A stretch of DNA of 64,000 nt from Rutpela maculata (taxonomy: Eukaryota > Arthropoda > Insecta > Coleoptera > Cerambycidae): assembly GCA_936432065.2 (NCBI GenBank), contig OW386289.2, forward strand, positions 168,329,348 through 168,393,347, in the 5' to 3' direction. Shown here piece by piece: positions 33,565-45,393 of the stretch; the first letter of the stretch is position 1; the number at the start of each line of letters is the position of its first letter. The position numbers and the translations under genes were made by a program. The notes under the pieces were generated by a model. The model worked only from the letters and a program-made list of their open reading frames with translations, was not told where the DNA came from and did not search any database.

Positions 33565-35250
33565 CTGTCAATGAAACTTCAAGAATGGGGTCTAGAGGGA
33601 AATGCCTAGATTCCAATTTTTGACTTGAGGGCTGTGTTTGGACTAGTTAGGAGGTAAACGTAGCAAAAGTCCCCGAACATAGGAGGTGCGAGGATGCAGG
33701 GGGCATGAAGAAGGGCACGGTTTTTGGTTTTTCGCACATATCTCGTAAACCCTAGCCCTAGCCAAAAAGTGGTTATGTATAAAATTGAAGCTGACAAAAT
33801 TTCCCACAATAATGTCTCTATTATTTTACTCTTCGCAAAAACGAAGAGTATATTGTATTTGATCGGCACATTTCTAAATCAGTAAATATCGCTCGTAGAG
33901 AAAAAATTTTTATATCGTTATGTTAGTGAACGAATTCTGAACAACTTTCAAAATGTCCGTCTGTCCGTCCGTCACGTTTCTTGTAAGCACGATAACTCAA
34001 GAAAGAAAAATTCGATTGTATTGAAATTTGAAGAGTAACTTAGTGTTAGCTAGAGGAAGAACCTATTGTTTTTTAAAAAAATAGATTGGAAAATAAAAAA
34101 GTTATTAGTAATTTAAAATTTAAAAAAATATTTTTTACATTTTTTTATGGTTTGTAATAAATAGAAACCTTGCGAAATGTTATTTCCTATCACTATTTTT
34201 TTTTAATACATTTTACTAATGTGTGTTTCCTAATAATCACAATAAATTTTCTAATGGTATATATTCCAGTCATTAACAATTTTAGTAATAAGAAATGGTG
34301 GTGTAGCGGCAAGAGTTTCGTCTCGATCCCTCACATCGTGATTTTGTTTTCATATATTTTTTTTTCACAACAAAGTTGGTATCACAAAATTTAGAATGTC
34401 CAAAAATTAACATTATTTACAAGAAAAATGCGAAGAGTATCCTTAAGAATATGTAACAATTATATAAAAAGCTCAGTAAATCGGCGAAGAGTATAATGCT
34501 TCCACTAGTTTTTTTTTTTTTGTATCTGTTATCATTTAGTAATGGCTTTTATATTTTTTCTCTTTATTCTAACTTTATTATAACTGGACAAACATTTTTA
34601 ATAATCATCGTAGAAAAAATTTTTTTGTACAGAAATCCCTTTCATAACAGACTGAACTCAAATATCGAGTAAAAAATATGTGTGTGTGTGTTTATATATG
34701 TCTGGGTGTTTCTTGCAAATTCGATAACTTCTGTTAGACTTAAAATATATATTTACAATTTGGAACATTATGTAAAACAGCATAGTAAAATAATCCCTAT
34801 TGAAATTGGTGATACATGGTGACCACCAGAGGCCTGCAAACTCTCACTTGTACGTAAAATAGGTTTTATTTTTATTTTAGAGCAAAACGTTACTAAAGTT
34901 TTTGATTAAGCATAAAAATGTGAAGATGTACAAGATTTAAAACGAGAGGCAAAAAAAAATTTTCAAAAATCTGCGAAAATCGAAAATTTTAACAGATACG
35001 AAAAAAAAATAATAGTAACATTTTTGTAGATAATTTAGTCAGCATTAAGTTCGCATATAGCCACTTTTTGGTTAAGGCTAATCTTTTTCGAGATATGAGC
35101 GATAAACTAAAAACCGAGATCTTCTTCGTGCCCCCCCTGCACTACCTGCACCTCTTATGTCCGGAGACTTTTGGTATGTTTACCTCCTAACTAGTCCAAA
35201 CACAGCCCTAACACAGACATTTTCCTCTAGAACCCCTTCACTAACAGGAT
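33565..35250. mobile_element. Inverted-arm element (G) with family B insertion
   Basis: The left arm (about 33565-33820) and right arm (about 35000-35250) are inverted copies: CTGTCAATGAA/TTCACTAACAG ends, TCTAGAGGGAAAT/ATTTTCCTCTAGA, CTGTGTTTGGACTAGTTAGGAGGTAAAC on both sides, and a CATATCTCG/CGAGATATG block. Family B copy B2 lies just inside the left arm. Candidate target duplications around the ends (ATTACTTATA and ATTACTATAT) are only similar. No protein is encoded. Confidence 0.65.
33827..34494 (+). mobile_element. Family B element, copy B2
   Basis: It starts with the hairpin TACTCTTCG-CAAAAA-CGAAGAGTA, has a short GTCYGTCC microsatellite at about 33955-33974, the core GTAAGCACGATAACTCAAGA..GAAATTTG, the tRNA-like trace near 34296-34345, and ends with ATATAAAAAGCTCAGTAAATC then GGCGAAGAGTATA. 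It aligns along its length with copy B1 (8771-9589) except for the missing TA microsatellite and GCTT repeat. Confidence 0.78.
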
Positions 35251-35251
35251 T

Positions 35252-37101
35252 ACTATATATATTTATATATTATTTATAATGTTATTTAACTAAATTACGA
35301 AAACTGTAAAACTTACACCAATCATATTTATTATTTACTCAACAATACTGAGCACTTTATCCAAATTCCTAACAATTCGTGACAATTAGCACACAACGAC
35401 ATTTCGAAAATTAATTTCGAAACATTACAACAGCTCCGAGTTAACCCAATTACCGCTTGGGGAAATTACCAATCAAATTACACCAATTTCGCCACACCTC
35501 ACTGCTCAATTATAATATTCTCAATCTCAAAAGATTATTATTTTGGTAAAATATGTCGATGCCTTTCAATTTATCAAACAATATAAGCCTGGGCTGACTG
35601 GGAATCACCTTAATAAATTCGCAACCCTCCCGTTCAGCACGATATTATATTCTTGCAAGGTAATAACTCATTAAGAGACTCTACAGGGTGTGTTTTTATT
35701 AGAGGGGATTTAAGGTGGCTCTTTGTTGTACGCTTTGAGGAAAGATTAATGTTTTATAATTAATTCTAGGATGCACAAAAGAAGTATTCTCGGTTTTTCG
35801 ATAGAGTTTTTACGCTTATTGAAATGTAACGTGGTATACAAGGAGGAAAATGTAATTAAGTAGATTATAATTTAAGGTATAACATCTGTAGAATTATTAA
35901 TAATTGAAAAGTCAGTGTTACGTACCTTCAAGTACATTTCCCGTTGCAAAACTAATTGTACTCTTTTTAAAGAGAAATATTTTATTTAAAACTGGCAATG
36001 CAGGAAAATAAAACATTTTATCCAGGCACAGTAAGAGACAAATCCAATAAAGCGGATTTTTAAACAGACCTTCGTAAGTATAATGAGCATATAGGTTAGG
36101 AAAGGACATTAAATAATGTAAAGTCTAATAGCAAATTTGGAAACTCTTGGGCAGCAGGCGGCTTTTTGCTCATTTGAGGTCCCTAATTACGAATTCTGTT
36201 GACAAGCTGACTTTTTTTTAAATAAGCACAGCTCATTCAAAATGGCGACCAGTTTCAACATTGAAAAAATGGTTGTAACTAAAAACACATGCGGAAAAAA
36301 TTCAGGAAATCGAAGCAAAAGCAAAAAAATACATCGAAAAATCTATTAGTCGAAAAAATTGTACCACTCATAGGAGCTACTCTAAGGGGGAAAAAGTAAA
36401 AATTTTTTTACTTAATGTGTATTATCTTATTTTATTTCTTAAAACGGAATTTCAAAGCAAGTATTAGTATTAACGAATATATTGTAATCAGTGGCATAAC
36501 GGAAAACGGATAAAGGAATATTTTCCGAAACGTTAATAACCTTAATTTTTGTCATTGTCATTTAACATTTTTGTTTCAGTATACATATTTTTATGTGTGA
36601 GACATTTTGTAACAGAAGTATTAAAAACCAGCCTCTATCTGATCCTCTTGGCGCAGAGGTTTATTTCGTCAAAATTTTTATATATTTTTACAGTGGTAAA
36701 ATACCCAACAAGCATAATAAACCATGAATATGCCACAAATAATGAATTATAAACTATATCTGCCATCTACATCACCTTAAAACACTATATTTCTATCCAA
36801 AATACTCCACCAAAATATATTATCGCAAAAACCATGAAAATACAAAAAACATTTTTTTTATTTATATAACAGCAACATAAACAAAAAAAATGTTTAAAAA
36901 ATCTGCTGTAATCTGCATTAAAACTGTTTTTGGGGTCCACAGATGACCTATAATTTCTTTCAGATTGTTAGTTGTCCTTTAAATGCTAGAGATAAATCGT
37001 AAGGTTACTATCAAACAATGACCAAAAACAAAAGCTTCGGAAGCGTCTTTTTGATAATTTCGACCAGTACAAATTTAACTATCAACTGTACCTTTTAATA
37101 A
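35252..37101. other. Unassigned DNA
   Basis: AT-rich. No gene recognised. Scattered phrases resemble low-copy repeats, but no second copy was found in the window. Confidence 0.35.
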
Positions 37102-37102
37102 C

Positions 37103-37161
<59 letters not shown>
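37103..37161. repeat. (TAA)n microsatellite
   Basis: About 19 AAT/TAA repeats, uninterrupted after the first unit. A short (AAT)n run also occurs at about 40480-40497. Confidence 0.95.
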
Positions 37162-37162
<1 letters not shown>

Positions 37163-37182
37163 GCATTTATTATTTACCCAAA

Positions 37183-37376
37183 TTTACAAAGTTTACAAAT
37201 ATAAAGTGTTGCATTCTGTGTTGGATTTTAGGTTTTGAAAGATTTTAATTACGTCTAAATCAGAAATCAGTTCAAAAGAAAATAAACCATCTATGGCTTC
37301 TTTAACACTGGTATTATAAAAATTTACTAACTCATCTTTAGGTACATCATTATTATTAGAGAAATTTATTATTATT
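37183..37376 (-). pseudogene. Possible non-LTR retrotransposon linker fragment
   Basis: The minus strand reads VPKDELVNFYNTSVKEAIDG then LFSFELISDLDVIKIFQNLKSN over about 37355-37220. This resembles the region between endonuclease and RT of non-LTR elements (FxFxPVSxxDVxKxIxxLKSN). The expected xGxDGI that should follow is not clear. It adjoins the (TAA)n microsatellite, which would suit an element end. Confidence 0.42.
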
Positions 37377-38628
37377 ATTTACAGAATTTTATACTTTATC
37401 AAAAAGATACGCGTTGTCCAAACCCGCTTCATTTTCAAGATATTGATAAAAGAGCCATACAAAATCGACTTATTTTGTTTCTATTTTCGCTAATAATTTT
37501 TTGTCCGAAAAAAAATGGAGGTACATACTTCACAATGAGTAAAGCAATTCAATTTTTTTAACGGCGACCAGTGAAAACTAATGAAAGACACAAATATTTT
37601 ATATGCTTACCATAATAGAAACAGCTAACTGGAAAGTTGATTTTTTCCCATTTCGACATCGAATAATGCTCTTCCGCATCAACAGTAATTATGCCAATTG
37701 TTTTTAAGAGCTTTAATTTTGTACACAACCAATTTGTTTCGCGAACAAATATTTTTACGATTTCCTTAAAATGACTAAAAGAACATTTAAACAAATAGTT
37801 CTCTGCTATTTTGCCGAAGTAGATAAGTTTTTTTTAACGCCAGCTTAGCTGGCTAATGCATTTCCAAGAACGTTTAAATAAAGTAAACAACTATTTTTAA
37901 AGCATGCATACCTGCATGCTCGCAAAAGCACTTTCTTAAATGAGCCGGGGAATGTCCAACCTGCCTGATGCCGCCTACTTAAAGGGGCAGTAAAAGAAAG
38001 CATTTAGAAGGCGAGAAATTTCAAAATTTTATTACCCTAAAATGTAGTAATAAAAGAGCTGCGAGAGAACTTATAAAACGAAATATTTAAACGCACCCTT
38101 TTTTGTATTTTAAACGGCCTCATTTGCAAGATAAAACATTGAAATATAAATGGATTTCTTTCAGTATATATAAGAATATGCGGGTTTATAAATACCTACC
38201 GAGATTTTCTGTGGCCTCTTTACAGAGTGAAACTTGGATAATTTTTGGGTCAATTTGGCAAATAACTTAAATTTAATAAATCTAATTTTGTTTGTCGTGC
38301 TGTTTAATTGGTGTTTGCTTCCGAGTAGGGCCCACTAAAAGCCTCATGCTTCTATGAACAGTTGCTTCGTCCATCACAGAGTACATAAAACAAGAATCGA
38401 GAGATAGATTCACCTCGAATGCCCACTATCAACATTTAAGAGTTCTTGAATCCAACTATTTTTTAGACTTCTTTTTACAAATAAAAATTGCGAGAGGAAT
38501 TACTACAAAACCATCGACGAGTTATATTAAAATACATGTTTAGAATTGGATAACGCGAAAACGACGCAATATCAGGTACAAAAAAAAGACATCAAATATT
38601 TTAGTCACTAACTCAAAAAATCGCTACT
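37376..38628. other. Unassigned DNA
   Basis: No gene or repeat recognised. The minus-strand frame at 37794-37558 shows no motif. Confidence 0.35.
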
Positions 38629-38765
38629 TGAGGAATCACTACTTTCACATTCAAATTTCCTGTGGGGGTAGTAGTGGGGATGACTGATACAAAAATAAAT
38701 TTTGAGGCCTTTGGATCTTGTACATACACTAAATCAGAATTTCATATTTTTTACCCCATTTATTG
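38629..38765 (-). mobile_element. Family A fragment (3' part)
   Basis: GAGGAATCACTACTTTCACATTCA followed by GTGGGGGTAGTAGTGGGGATG, TTTGAGGCCTTTGGATCTTG and CACTAAATCAGAAT reproduces, in minus orientation, the family A 3' end and its first central module. The middle of the 3' segment is deleted. Confidence 0.65.
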
Positions 38766-38859
38766 TATCAGTAATATTTAAAATTTTAGAAAGCTGTATA
38801 CTTCGACATAAGGTTAGGTTAATTTTCCTTTTCCGCGACAAAAATTAAGGGATTTATAA

Positions 38860-39165
38860 AAAATGTTGAATACGTGTGTTATATTCTCAAAGACGCTTTA
38901 TTCGATGTAATTTAAAAAAATGTCGATGGATGTCTGTGGTATGGATGTATGTCTGCGTTTTTCCGTTTTCAAAATGTGTAACCATCTTCTGGACATCCTT
39001 GGCTTTGGATTTGGAGGTTGTTTACTGTATGTGGTGTGTTTATGTTATGTTTATATGTTTTGTATACATATTCGTGTCAATTTATACCTGACTATGCCTT
39101 CTAGTTGGAACGTAACTTAAGTCAGATGTCAGGTTTGTAGAATGAAATAGATAAATAAATAAATA
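38860..39165 (+). repeat. Putative non-LTR 3' untranslated tail ending in (ATAA)n
   Basis: TG-rich sequence of distinct composition ends with GGTTTGTAGAATGAAATAGATAAATAAATAAATAAG. GGTTTGTAG..ATAGAT..GGATAAATAAATAAA also occurs at the (reversed) end at 58773-58830, so both are probably 3' tails of related retrotransposons. Confidence 0.5.
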
Positions 39166-40190
39166 AGAACTGTTCAGATATGCCACTTTTTACCTTCTTT
39201 GATGTTGAAATAGAAACTTTTTAGAGGCAGAGGATTAAATAAAACTAGTACTGTCTTAAACAATTATAATTATTATATCATAACAAATATATTGCGGTAT
39301 TCTGGTAAATGACCTAAATAAATAGATAAAAACCTAAAACCTAACATTTTCCAAATATGAGATTGCACGTGAGATATTGGATGGATATAAATGCGGTCAA
39401 CTAGTTGGGAAAAAATAAGGGTTAAAAATAAAATTTCGTCACCTGCGAATGTCTCAGACCGAGCAAGTGTCTAACCAAAGAATCCGAAAAGGAGAACGTG
39501 AAATAGAAGTGGATATTGCCGAGTGGCGTGTATACCAACAACTGCCAGGATGAAATCAAAGCAGCGTTGCCAACAGTTTCCACAATGATGGCCTCTCGAC
39601 ATGGGCTAATAATAATGACGTGGAATAACAATAATTAATAGAACAAAAAATGTTAACAGGAAAAATCTTACAGTACTTGGGGACAATTTTGGAAAACCCT
39701 TTTAAAAAATATACATAGATATTTAACCCTCAACCTCTCTCAACTCAGCTAAAAATTTCCTTTATGTATTATTTTTCTTCCATCACGTTACTACGAAAAA
39801 GTAAATTAATAATGGTTCACTATTATAGTAATAAGTACTCCAGAATATTGTCGACTCAAATATTTAATTTTGCAACATTTTATCTGAGAACAGAAGGAAA
39901 TTAGGTATAATATTCGTGCAGAACATCAAATTATGGAAGAATACCCATACTTGTATAATTATACAATGCCTGAAGTATTTAAAGCGACCTGTTGCTAAAA
40001 ATAAACTAGAATTTAGTGACTAGATAGGCCAATATATCTAATAGCTGAAACAAGTATATAAAAGTAATAAATTAATAATATAATTACCAACTAAATAAAA
40101 TAAACGTAAGATAATAAAAATCTGTCAAAAGTATTTACACAAAACTTCCCTTTGTATTTGACACGTTTTATTTATTAATTATCTTTTCTG
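39166..40190. other. Unassigned DNA
   Basis: About 39430-39650 is a less AT-rich block without a recognised frame. The rest is AT-rich. Confidence 0.3.
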
Positions 40191-40432
40191 TAGGATGACC
40201 ACCCTGTATATATTTTTAATTAATAGTATATCAGGTTTTTTCCATGGTAATAGCGACAACTACATTCCAAATATTGTTTTCCTTCGTCTTTTGTTAATTA
40301 ATATTTTTTTTAAAGTGACCACTCTGTTATATTTTTCATTAAAAGTATATCAGGTTTCTTCGTTGACAGTTACGTTAACTACCTACCAAATATTATTGTC
40401 TCCCGTAATTTTTTGTCATTAATTATTTTTAT
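40191..40432 (+). repeat. Tandem repeat, two units of about 120 bp
   Basis: GTGACCAC-CTGT, ATATTTTT, TTAA..AGTATATCAGGTTT, CCAAATATT and TTTTGT.ATTAAT occur in the same order from 40191 and from 40311. Confidence 0.82.
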
Positions 40433-40576
40433 AGATATCCGCCCATATAGGTATCCACCCATATTTTGCACTAAAAATGATAATAATAATAATAATAAGA
40501 TAAGTAAATTATATACATTTTACCTTAAAAGCAAAATGTAGTGGTTATTCTTTCATTTAATAGTAGAGATAATTAA

Positions 40577-40708
40577 TAGTATATTATATACCGAGGTAAA
40601 AGTGTTTCATTTTTGTCGAGAGATGAGATAATTGGCCAAGGCGCGAAGCGGCGAGGTCAACTAATTCTCGAGATAGCAATGAAACTTTTCACCAAGGTTT
40701 GTATACTA
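40577..40708. repeat. Family D hairpin, copy D3
   Basis: TAGTATATTATATACC on the left pairs with GGTTTGTATACTA on the right; AAAAGTGTTTCATT pairs with AATGAAACTTTT, GAGATGAGATAATTGGCC with GGTCAACTAATTCTCGAG, and the GCGCGAAGCGGCG apex is GC-rich. The arm sequence is unrelated to D1 and D2, but the flanks are the same type. Confidence 0.82.
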
Positions 40709-41800
40709 TTTTATTCACAATCATCTCCCTTAAAGAACAATGTCAGACGACAAATGTCAAAGTAGCACCGCGTCGTTTGTATCTGTTCCTTGCTTATATT
40801 TATAGAAAATGCAGGATAATACCGATAGTGAAATGGGATGTACTCTGCCTGAACTCAGGGAAGTTACCGAGCGAGAAAAATTTATTGCCAGAGAAAAGTG
40901 AAAATAGGTATGAAAAGGTATATAAAATATACAAACACTGGTGCCAAAATTTTTAATATGTAATTATTTATTCAACTTATTATTTCAGCTATTTGTAGAA
41001 TTAATTGCTCTGTATTGGGGTTTCTGTTAAAATAAATAAACAAACTCTCTATGTCTCTCTTATAATTTATATTTCCTACAACTAAAAGAAAACCAGTAAA
41101 AACACAGGTTGACAAATGCTCACCTTCCAATCAGAAAACTGTTAAAAACTTTCCAACCTGAAATGTCACTTTCCAACTTTTGACATGTAAGACAATTTGA
41201 TTATTTCTGTATACTTGTGAATAAACATATTTTTTTCACTATTAACGTAACCCACAAAATATGCACTGTTCAAATATATATTTTCTTACAAGAAAGATTA
41301 TTTACATTCACTTGGCAACATTGTATCAGTATAAAATGAGAGATTCCCAAGTTTTTATCCCCGAAAAGATCAAGCGTGTGGAAAATTGGCTGGCACTTAA
41401 AGTAACGCGATACTTCTATCCCGTACACGTACAAGGAAGACGCCTGAAACTGCTCCATGAAATTTACTTAGACTTCTAAAGTGCGGGGTAACCCTTTTTT
41501 ATTCCATTATGCAATCTAAGTGACGTTTAATCCACCCTATTTGATGTTCTTGGTACGAATTTCATTAACACGCACAGCTTATTCGCTGCCGCTTTGAGAG
41601 GATCGGTATTTTGTATTATATAAAAAAGTATTTGACTTTTCTTATAGTAAGATATGACAGTTGTAATTTTATTATTAGTGAAGTAGAAATAGTATGAAAT
41701 GCAATATAAAAGAAATAGGAGATTAATGAAACTTTGCGCAGAAGTTAATTTTTATACCAATTTTAGGAGAAATTATGAACCAATTATAATAAAAAAATTG
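40709..41800. other. Unassigned DNA
   Basis: Open frames at 40699-40956 and 41261-41479 have no known motif. The second (72 codons) is less AT-biased than the surroundings. No repeat recognised. Confidence 0.3.
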
Positions 41801-43860
41801 TCGAAATGCATTAACAATCATTTTTTAAACGCTGGCTAAAATATTACAAAAGGTGCGGTACATCAGAAACTAGTGAACAGTCTGGGTAATAATGTTACTC
41901 CTGGAATAGATGGCATACGATCATTCACCATAAAAATAATACTATTATACACCCAAGGAACAATTTAAAGTCATTTGGACTTGAGGAGGTTTTAAGAAAG
42001 TTTTGTCAGGGTTAGGAAATAGTCTTGTGTTTTATTGATGTTGTAGTTAATGCCTTTTAGGCTTCAAGTATACTTGCTCTTATAGGGTCAGTTTTAAAGC
42101 ATTCTGTAAGACCTAATTATAAAGCTAATTTGCTTCTAGGATAATATGTATTTGTAATGGGTTTATCATATCTACATAAAACTCTCCATAAAGCTAATTA
42201 GTTTTATTAACGTCTTAAATTCCATTTAGAATTAAAGAGGCTTTAAATTATTCTTGAGCATATATTTGCAAATTTTAAATCCTTTTTAAAACTAGACATT
42301 TTCAATGCCTATTAGTAGTTATTAAAGGCCATTACAAAACTAGACTCTTAAAACATCCTTGACAAATATTGTAATGAAACCGTTATGAAGAAAAAAAGCC
42401 CTCTATAAATCTAAAAGGCAAATTTTAATTCCATAAAACCCTTTCTAAAACCTCAATAAAGCATTTATTATAAAATTAATAATATGTGCCCTTTTATTTT
42501 GCGAATTAAAATCAAATGAAATACATGTATATTTAGAACACATACGCGCGCGTCACACTGTCAAATTATTTTGAGGTTAAGTTTTAAGATTTTTGTATCA
42601 ACTGTCAACGTGGTTCGTCGTGAAGGCGGTTCTTTTAAATCCCAAACGTTTTATTACAGCTTTTATCAAGTCCATGTGATCTTCGCCAAGTGCATTTGCA
42701 TTTATGTAAGGAAGGGATTATTTGTGATAGTATACAAAAAGACTAAAAGGACTTCATTTACAGTAAATGTTCTAGGTCATTACCATTATTAGAATATAAA
42801 GTTTAATGAGAGGACTGCAAAATGACAATTAGGTTTTTAGTTGGCCGGCTATTACCGTGGGAACCGAGAAGCAGCCTACTTTTTTTAATTTGCTGATTAC
42901 GCGTCTATGCAAATTTTGTATGGATATTAAAATCATTATTATTTCTGAGGCGCCCTTGTTTTTTTGGCCTTGCTTTTGTCATACCTGATGTCTTTTTATT
43001 ATCTTTTAAATCGGCCTTATAGAGGTTATAGTACCACTCTACGCTTTATAAATTTCCAATTCCATTTTATCTTCAATAAGTCTGATGGTGAGTTTGCTTA
43101 AATCAGTTTAGAAAAAATAAATGCAATAATAAAGATATTTGGATTCCTTCGTGGACATTCTTATAGCTTCTCAGTTTTAATATGGACTTATAAGAGTTTA
43201 AAAAACCAGTTTTAAGGTAGCCTTCTAGGTGTTTTCTAGATATGCAGGAAGCTAAAAAAAATCTTCCGACAGCTTTAAAATAGGTTTTAAGAAAGGTTTT
43301 AAAACGGCCCGAAAAAGGTTTTCAAAAGCGGCACTATGCCTCACTGAGGAGTTTTATGATGGAATTCAAAATGGCTTAACTTAACAACCTTCATAAGGGT
43401 GGGCCCTTTTCGTCTACAAGTCGCTTTATGGTGGTATTGATGATATTGTTACAACAAAATAGATTTTTCAAGGCATTTTATAAATAGTTTTATAGCATCC
43501 TTGTATATATTTAAGAAACCAAAATTGTTCCTTGGGCATAGTGAAACCACAACTCAGTTAAAAAAATGTGTTAGGGATATTGGGAATATTTCCTTAAATA
43601 TTAATTGTTAAACCATTATAAAGGTTGCAACCGTAATCAGATGGAAAACTATCGTTCAATCCCTCTCATATCAAATATATCAAAAAATTTTGCTGATTCA
43701 TACCCAATAAATGTACCCAGGATTAAATTACGGCCTTAACAACAAAAATTCTAGATTCTAGATCTAGCAAAGCTGTTTGACACTACGAGCAACGTAAAGC
43801 TTCTGGAAAAATTAGAAATTCACGCTGTCCGTAATTTTTTCTATTCACGCGACAAAACAA
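41800..43860 (+). pseudogene. Non-LTR reverse transcriptase remnant, split by an inverted-repeat element
   Basis: Before the insertion, about 41875-41942 reads NSLGNNVTPGIDGIRSFTIK, the start of the RT domain (usual form LKNxxAPGxDGI). After it, 43626-43700 reads CNRNQMENYRSIPLISNISK, equal to the NYRPISLLPxISK block, and about 43755-43838 reads LDLAKLFDTTSNVKLLEKLEIH, equal to motif A (LDLSKAFDTVxHxxLLxKLxxxG). The fragments lie in the right order and orientation for one RT once 41952-43536 is removed. Stops and frame changes show it was already decayed, and the catalytic YADD box is not present. Confidence 0.75.
41952..43536. mobile_element. Inverted-repeat element inserted in an RT remnant
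   Basis: CCCAAGGAACAATTT (41952-41966) is inverted exactly at 43522-43536 (AAATTGTTCCTTGGG). Element length is 1585 bp. The interior is rich in TTTTAAGAAAGTTTT/AAAACCTTTC-type phrases in both orientations, hinting at subterminal inverted repeats, and encodes no transposase. A target duplication is not evident; only CA is shared at both edges. The superfamily is unknown. Confidence 0.68.
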
Positions 43861-45100
43861 CTAAATTTGGTTTTTTCGTTTTACTACATCTAAATAATAA
43901 AAGCTTGTTTTTAAAAAGTTTTTTTTTACATATAATTTTATTTATAAAATTATTTTATATCTCCATTGCAAAAAATTACTCAATTTGTTATTTTCGTCAA
44001 GAAATATGTAACTCCTATCGAGCAACTTGTGGCAACATTAGATTAGCGCGGTAAATAACGAGTACAAGCAACGTGGAGTTTTTCCTCCAATGAGAACGCA
44101 TAGATAGTACATGATGTGGACGCTTTGCCTCGAAGGGAGTGCTTGCGCGGGGAGAATATAAAACGAAAATTTAGTGTGATGTATTCACTTTTCATTAAGT
44201 CATCATCATCATCAAATCTTGGTTAAAAAAGCCAAGTACCTGTGTGTTTAAAAAGAACAATGGTGAATTTTACCAAATAGTTCAAATAAGATATTAACAA
44301 TACCATTTGTCTCGTAAATACCTGCATACTTAATAAGAATCTGATAAAGTATTACGTTTGTTTTACGAGAGTTAAGTTGTAAAAGGACATTCTAGTGTAA
44401 GTGTTAATTATACCTAAAATGGTATAATTATGCCTTTAATTGTGCATACAACTGCTACTAATCTATAACTGGGTGTTGCAGTCATCCTTATAGTGCATGC
44501 CTTAAGGGCCAGCAGATTTTGTAAGTACATAAACAAAATTATTTATTAACTTCCATTTGGTCGTCAACGATTCTTAGAATCCAGGGAGAATTAAGCCCCT
44601 ATTTTCCATTGAACGACATTTCAACATTTTGATCGCTAGTGCATGCGTTCTCGTTACATTTGTATCCCCCTATACTTTAAGCCAGTTTTACCTTCTATCT
44701 CTCTATTTTCCATGTAAACAAACAGACAGAATTGCTTTCGCGAGTGCTACGTCTTAATTGTTTAAAACTCATATTAATTTGCCTTTAAAGGAACTATGTA
44801 ACATATAGATAGTGTATAAACAAAAATGTTGTACTATTTCGTTAAGTTTGTTATATTTCTTTTGATTTATGTCTTGTAAATATCAATAATTCATTCTTAA
44901 ACCGTTTATTTTTGATTCCCTTTATCTTAGGTGAATCAACAATTATTTGTTTATAAGTACCTTTATATTATTACGTTCGGAATTGGCCAATCTCCAATTT
45001 CTTACATTTTTACAAATTGGTTATATTTATGTCTGTCTCTCTGTGTCTACCTTTTATTTCATATTTTTTTGTAGAGTATAATTATCGTTAGCATATTTTT
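43861..45100. other. Unassigned DNA
   Basis: About 44040-44260 contains GCGCGGGGAGAATATAAAACG, a TATA-like element, then a run of CATCAT; it could be a promoter or 5' region of some element, but no coding frame follows. Confidence 0.25.
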
Positions 45101-45342
45101 ATTGGTCCACACCCTGTATATCTCAATACTCTACCGATGTATTTATCTTTGCAATAAATGTTCTTATTGTTAAATAGTTATTTTTTTATTTCAAAAATCT
45201 CTTTTTGAGGACTTTTACATCTTATATTTTATATCTTGATTAGGTATGTATTTTATATTCATTATTATCTATTATCCTTGACTTGATGTACATACTTATG
45301 TATCTACTTATTGGACAATAAACTATCTATCTATCTATGCTG
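45100..45342 (+). repeat. Putative retrotransposon 3' tail with (CTAT)n
   Basis: The sequence ends TTATTGGACAATAAACTATCTATCTATCTATG, a polyadenylation-like AATAAA followed by tetranucleotide repeats, as in non-LTR 3' ends. No coding part is attached. Confidence 0.3.
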
Positions 45343-45351
45343 TGACATGTT

Positions 45352-45393
45352 TAACAATTATATAAAAAATGCAATAATCCGACGACGAGTATA
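45352..45393 (+). mobile_element. Family B 3' end fragment
   Basis: TAACAATTATATAAAAAATG followed by CAATAATCCGACGACGAGTATA matches the family B 3' end (TAACAATTATATAAAA..CTCAGTAAATCGGCGAAGAGTATA). Confidence 0.6.
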
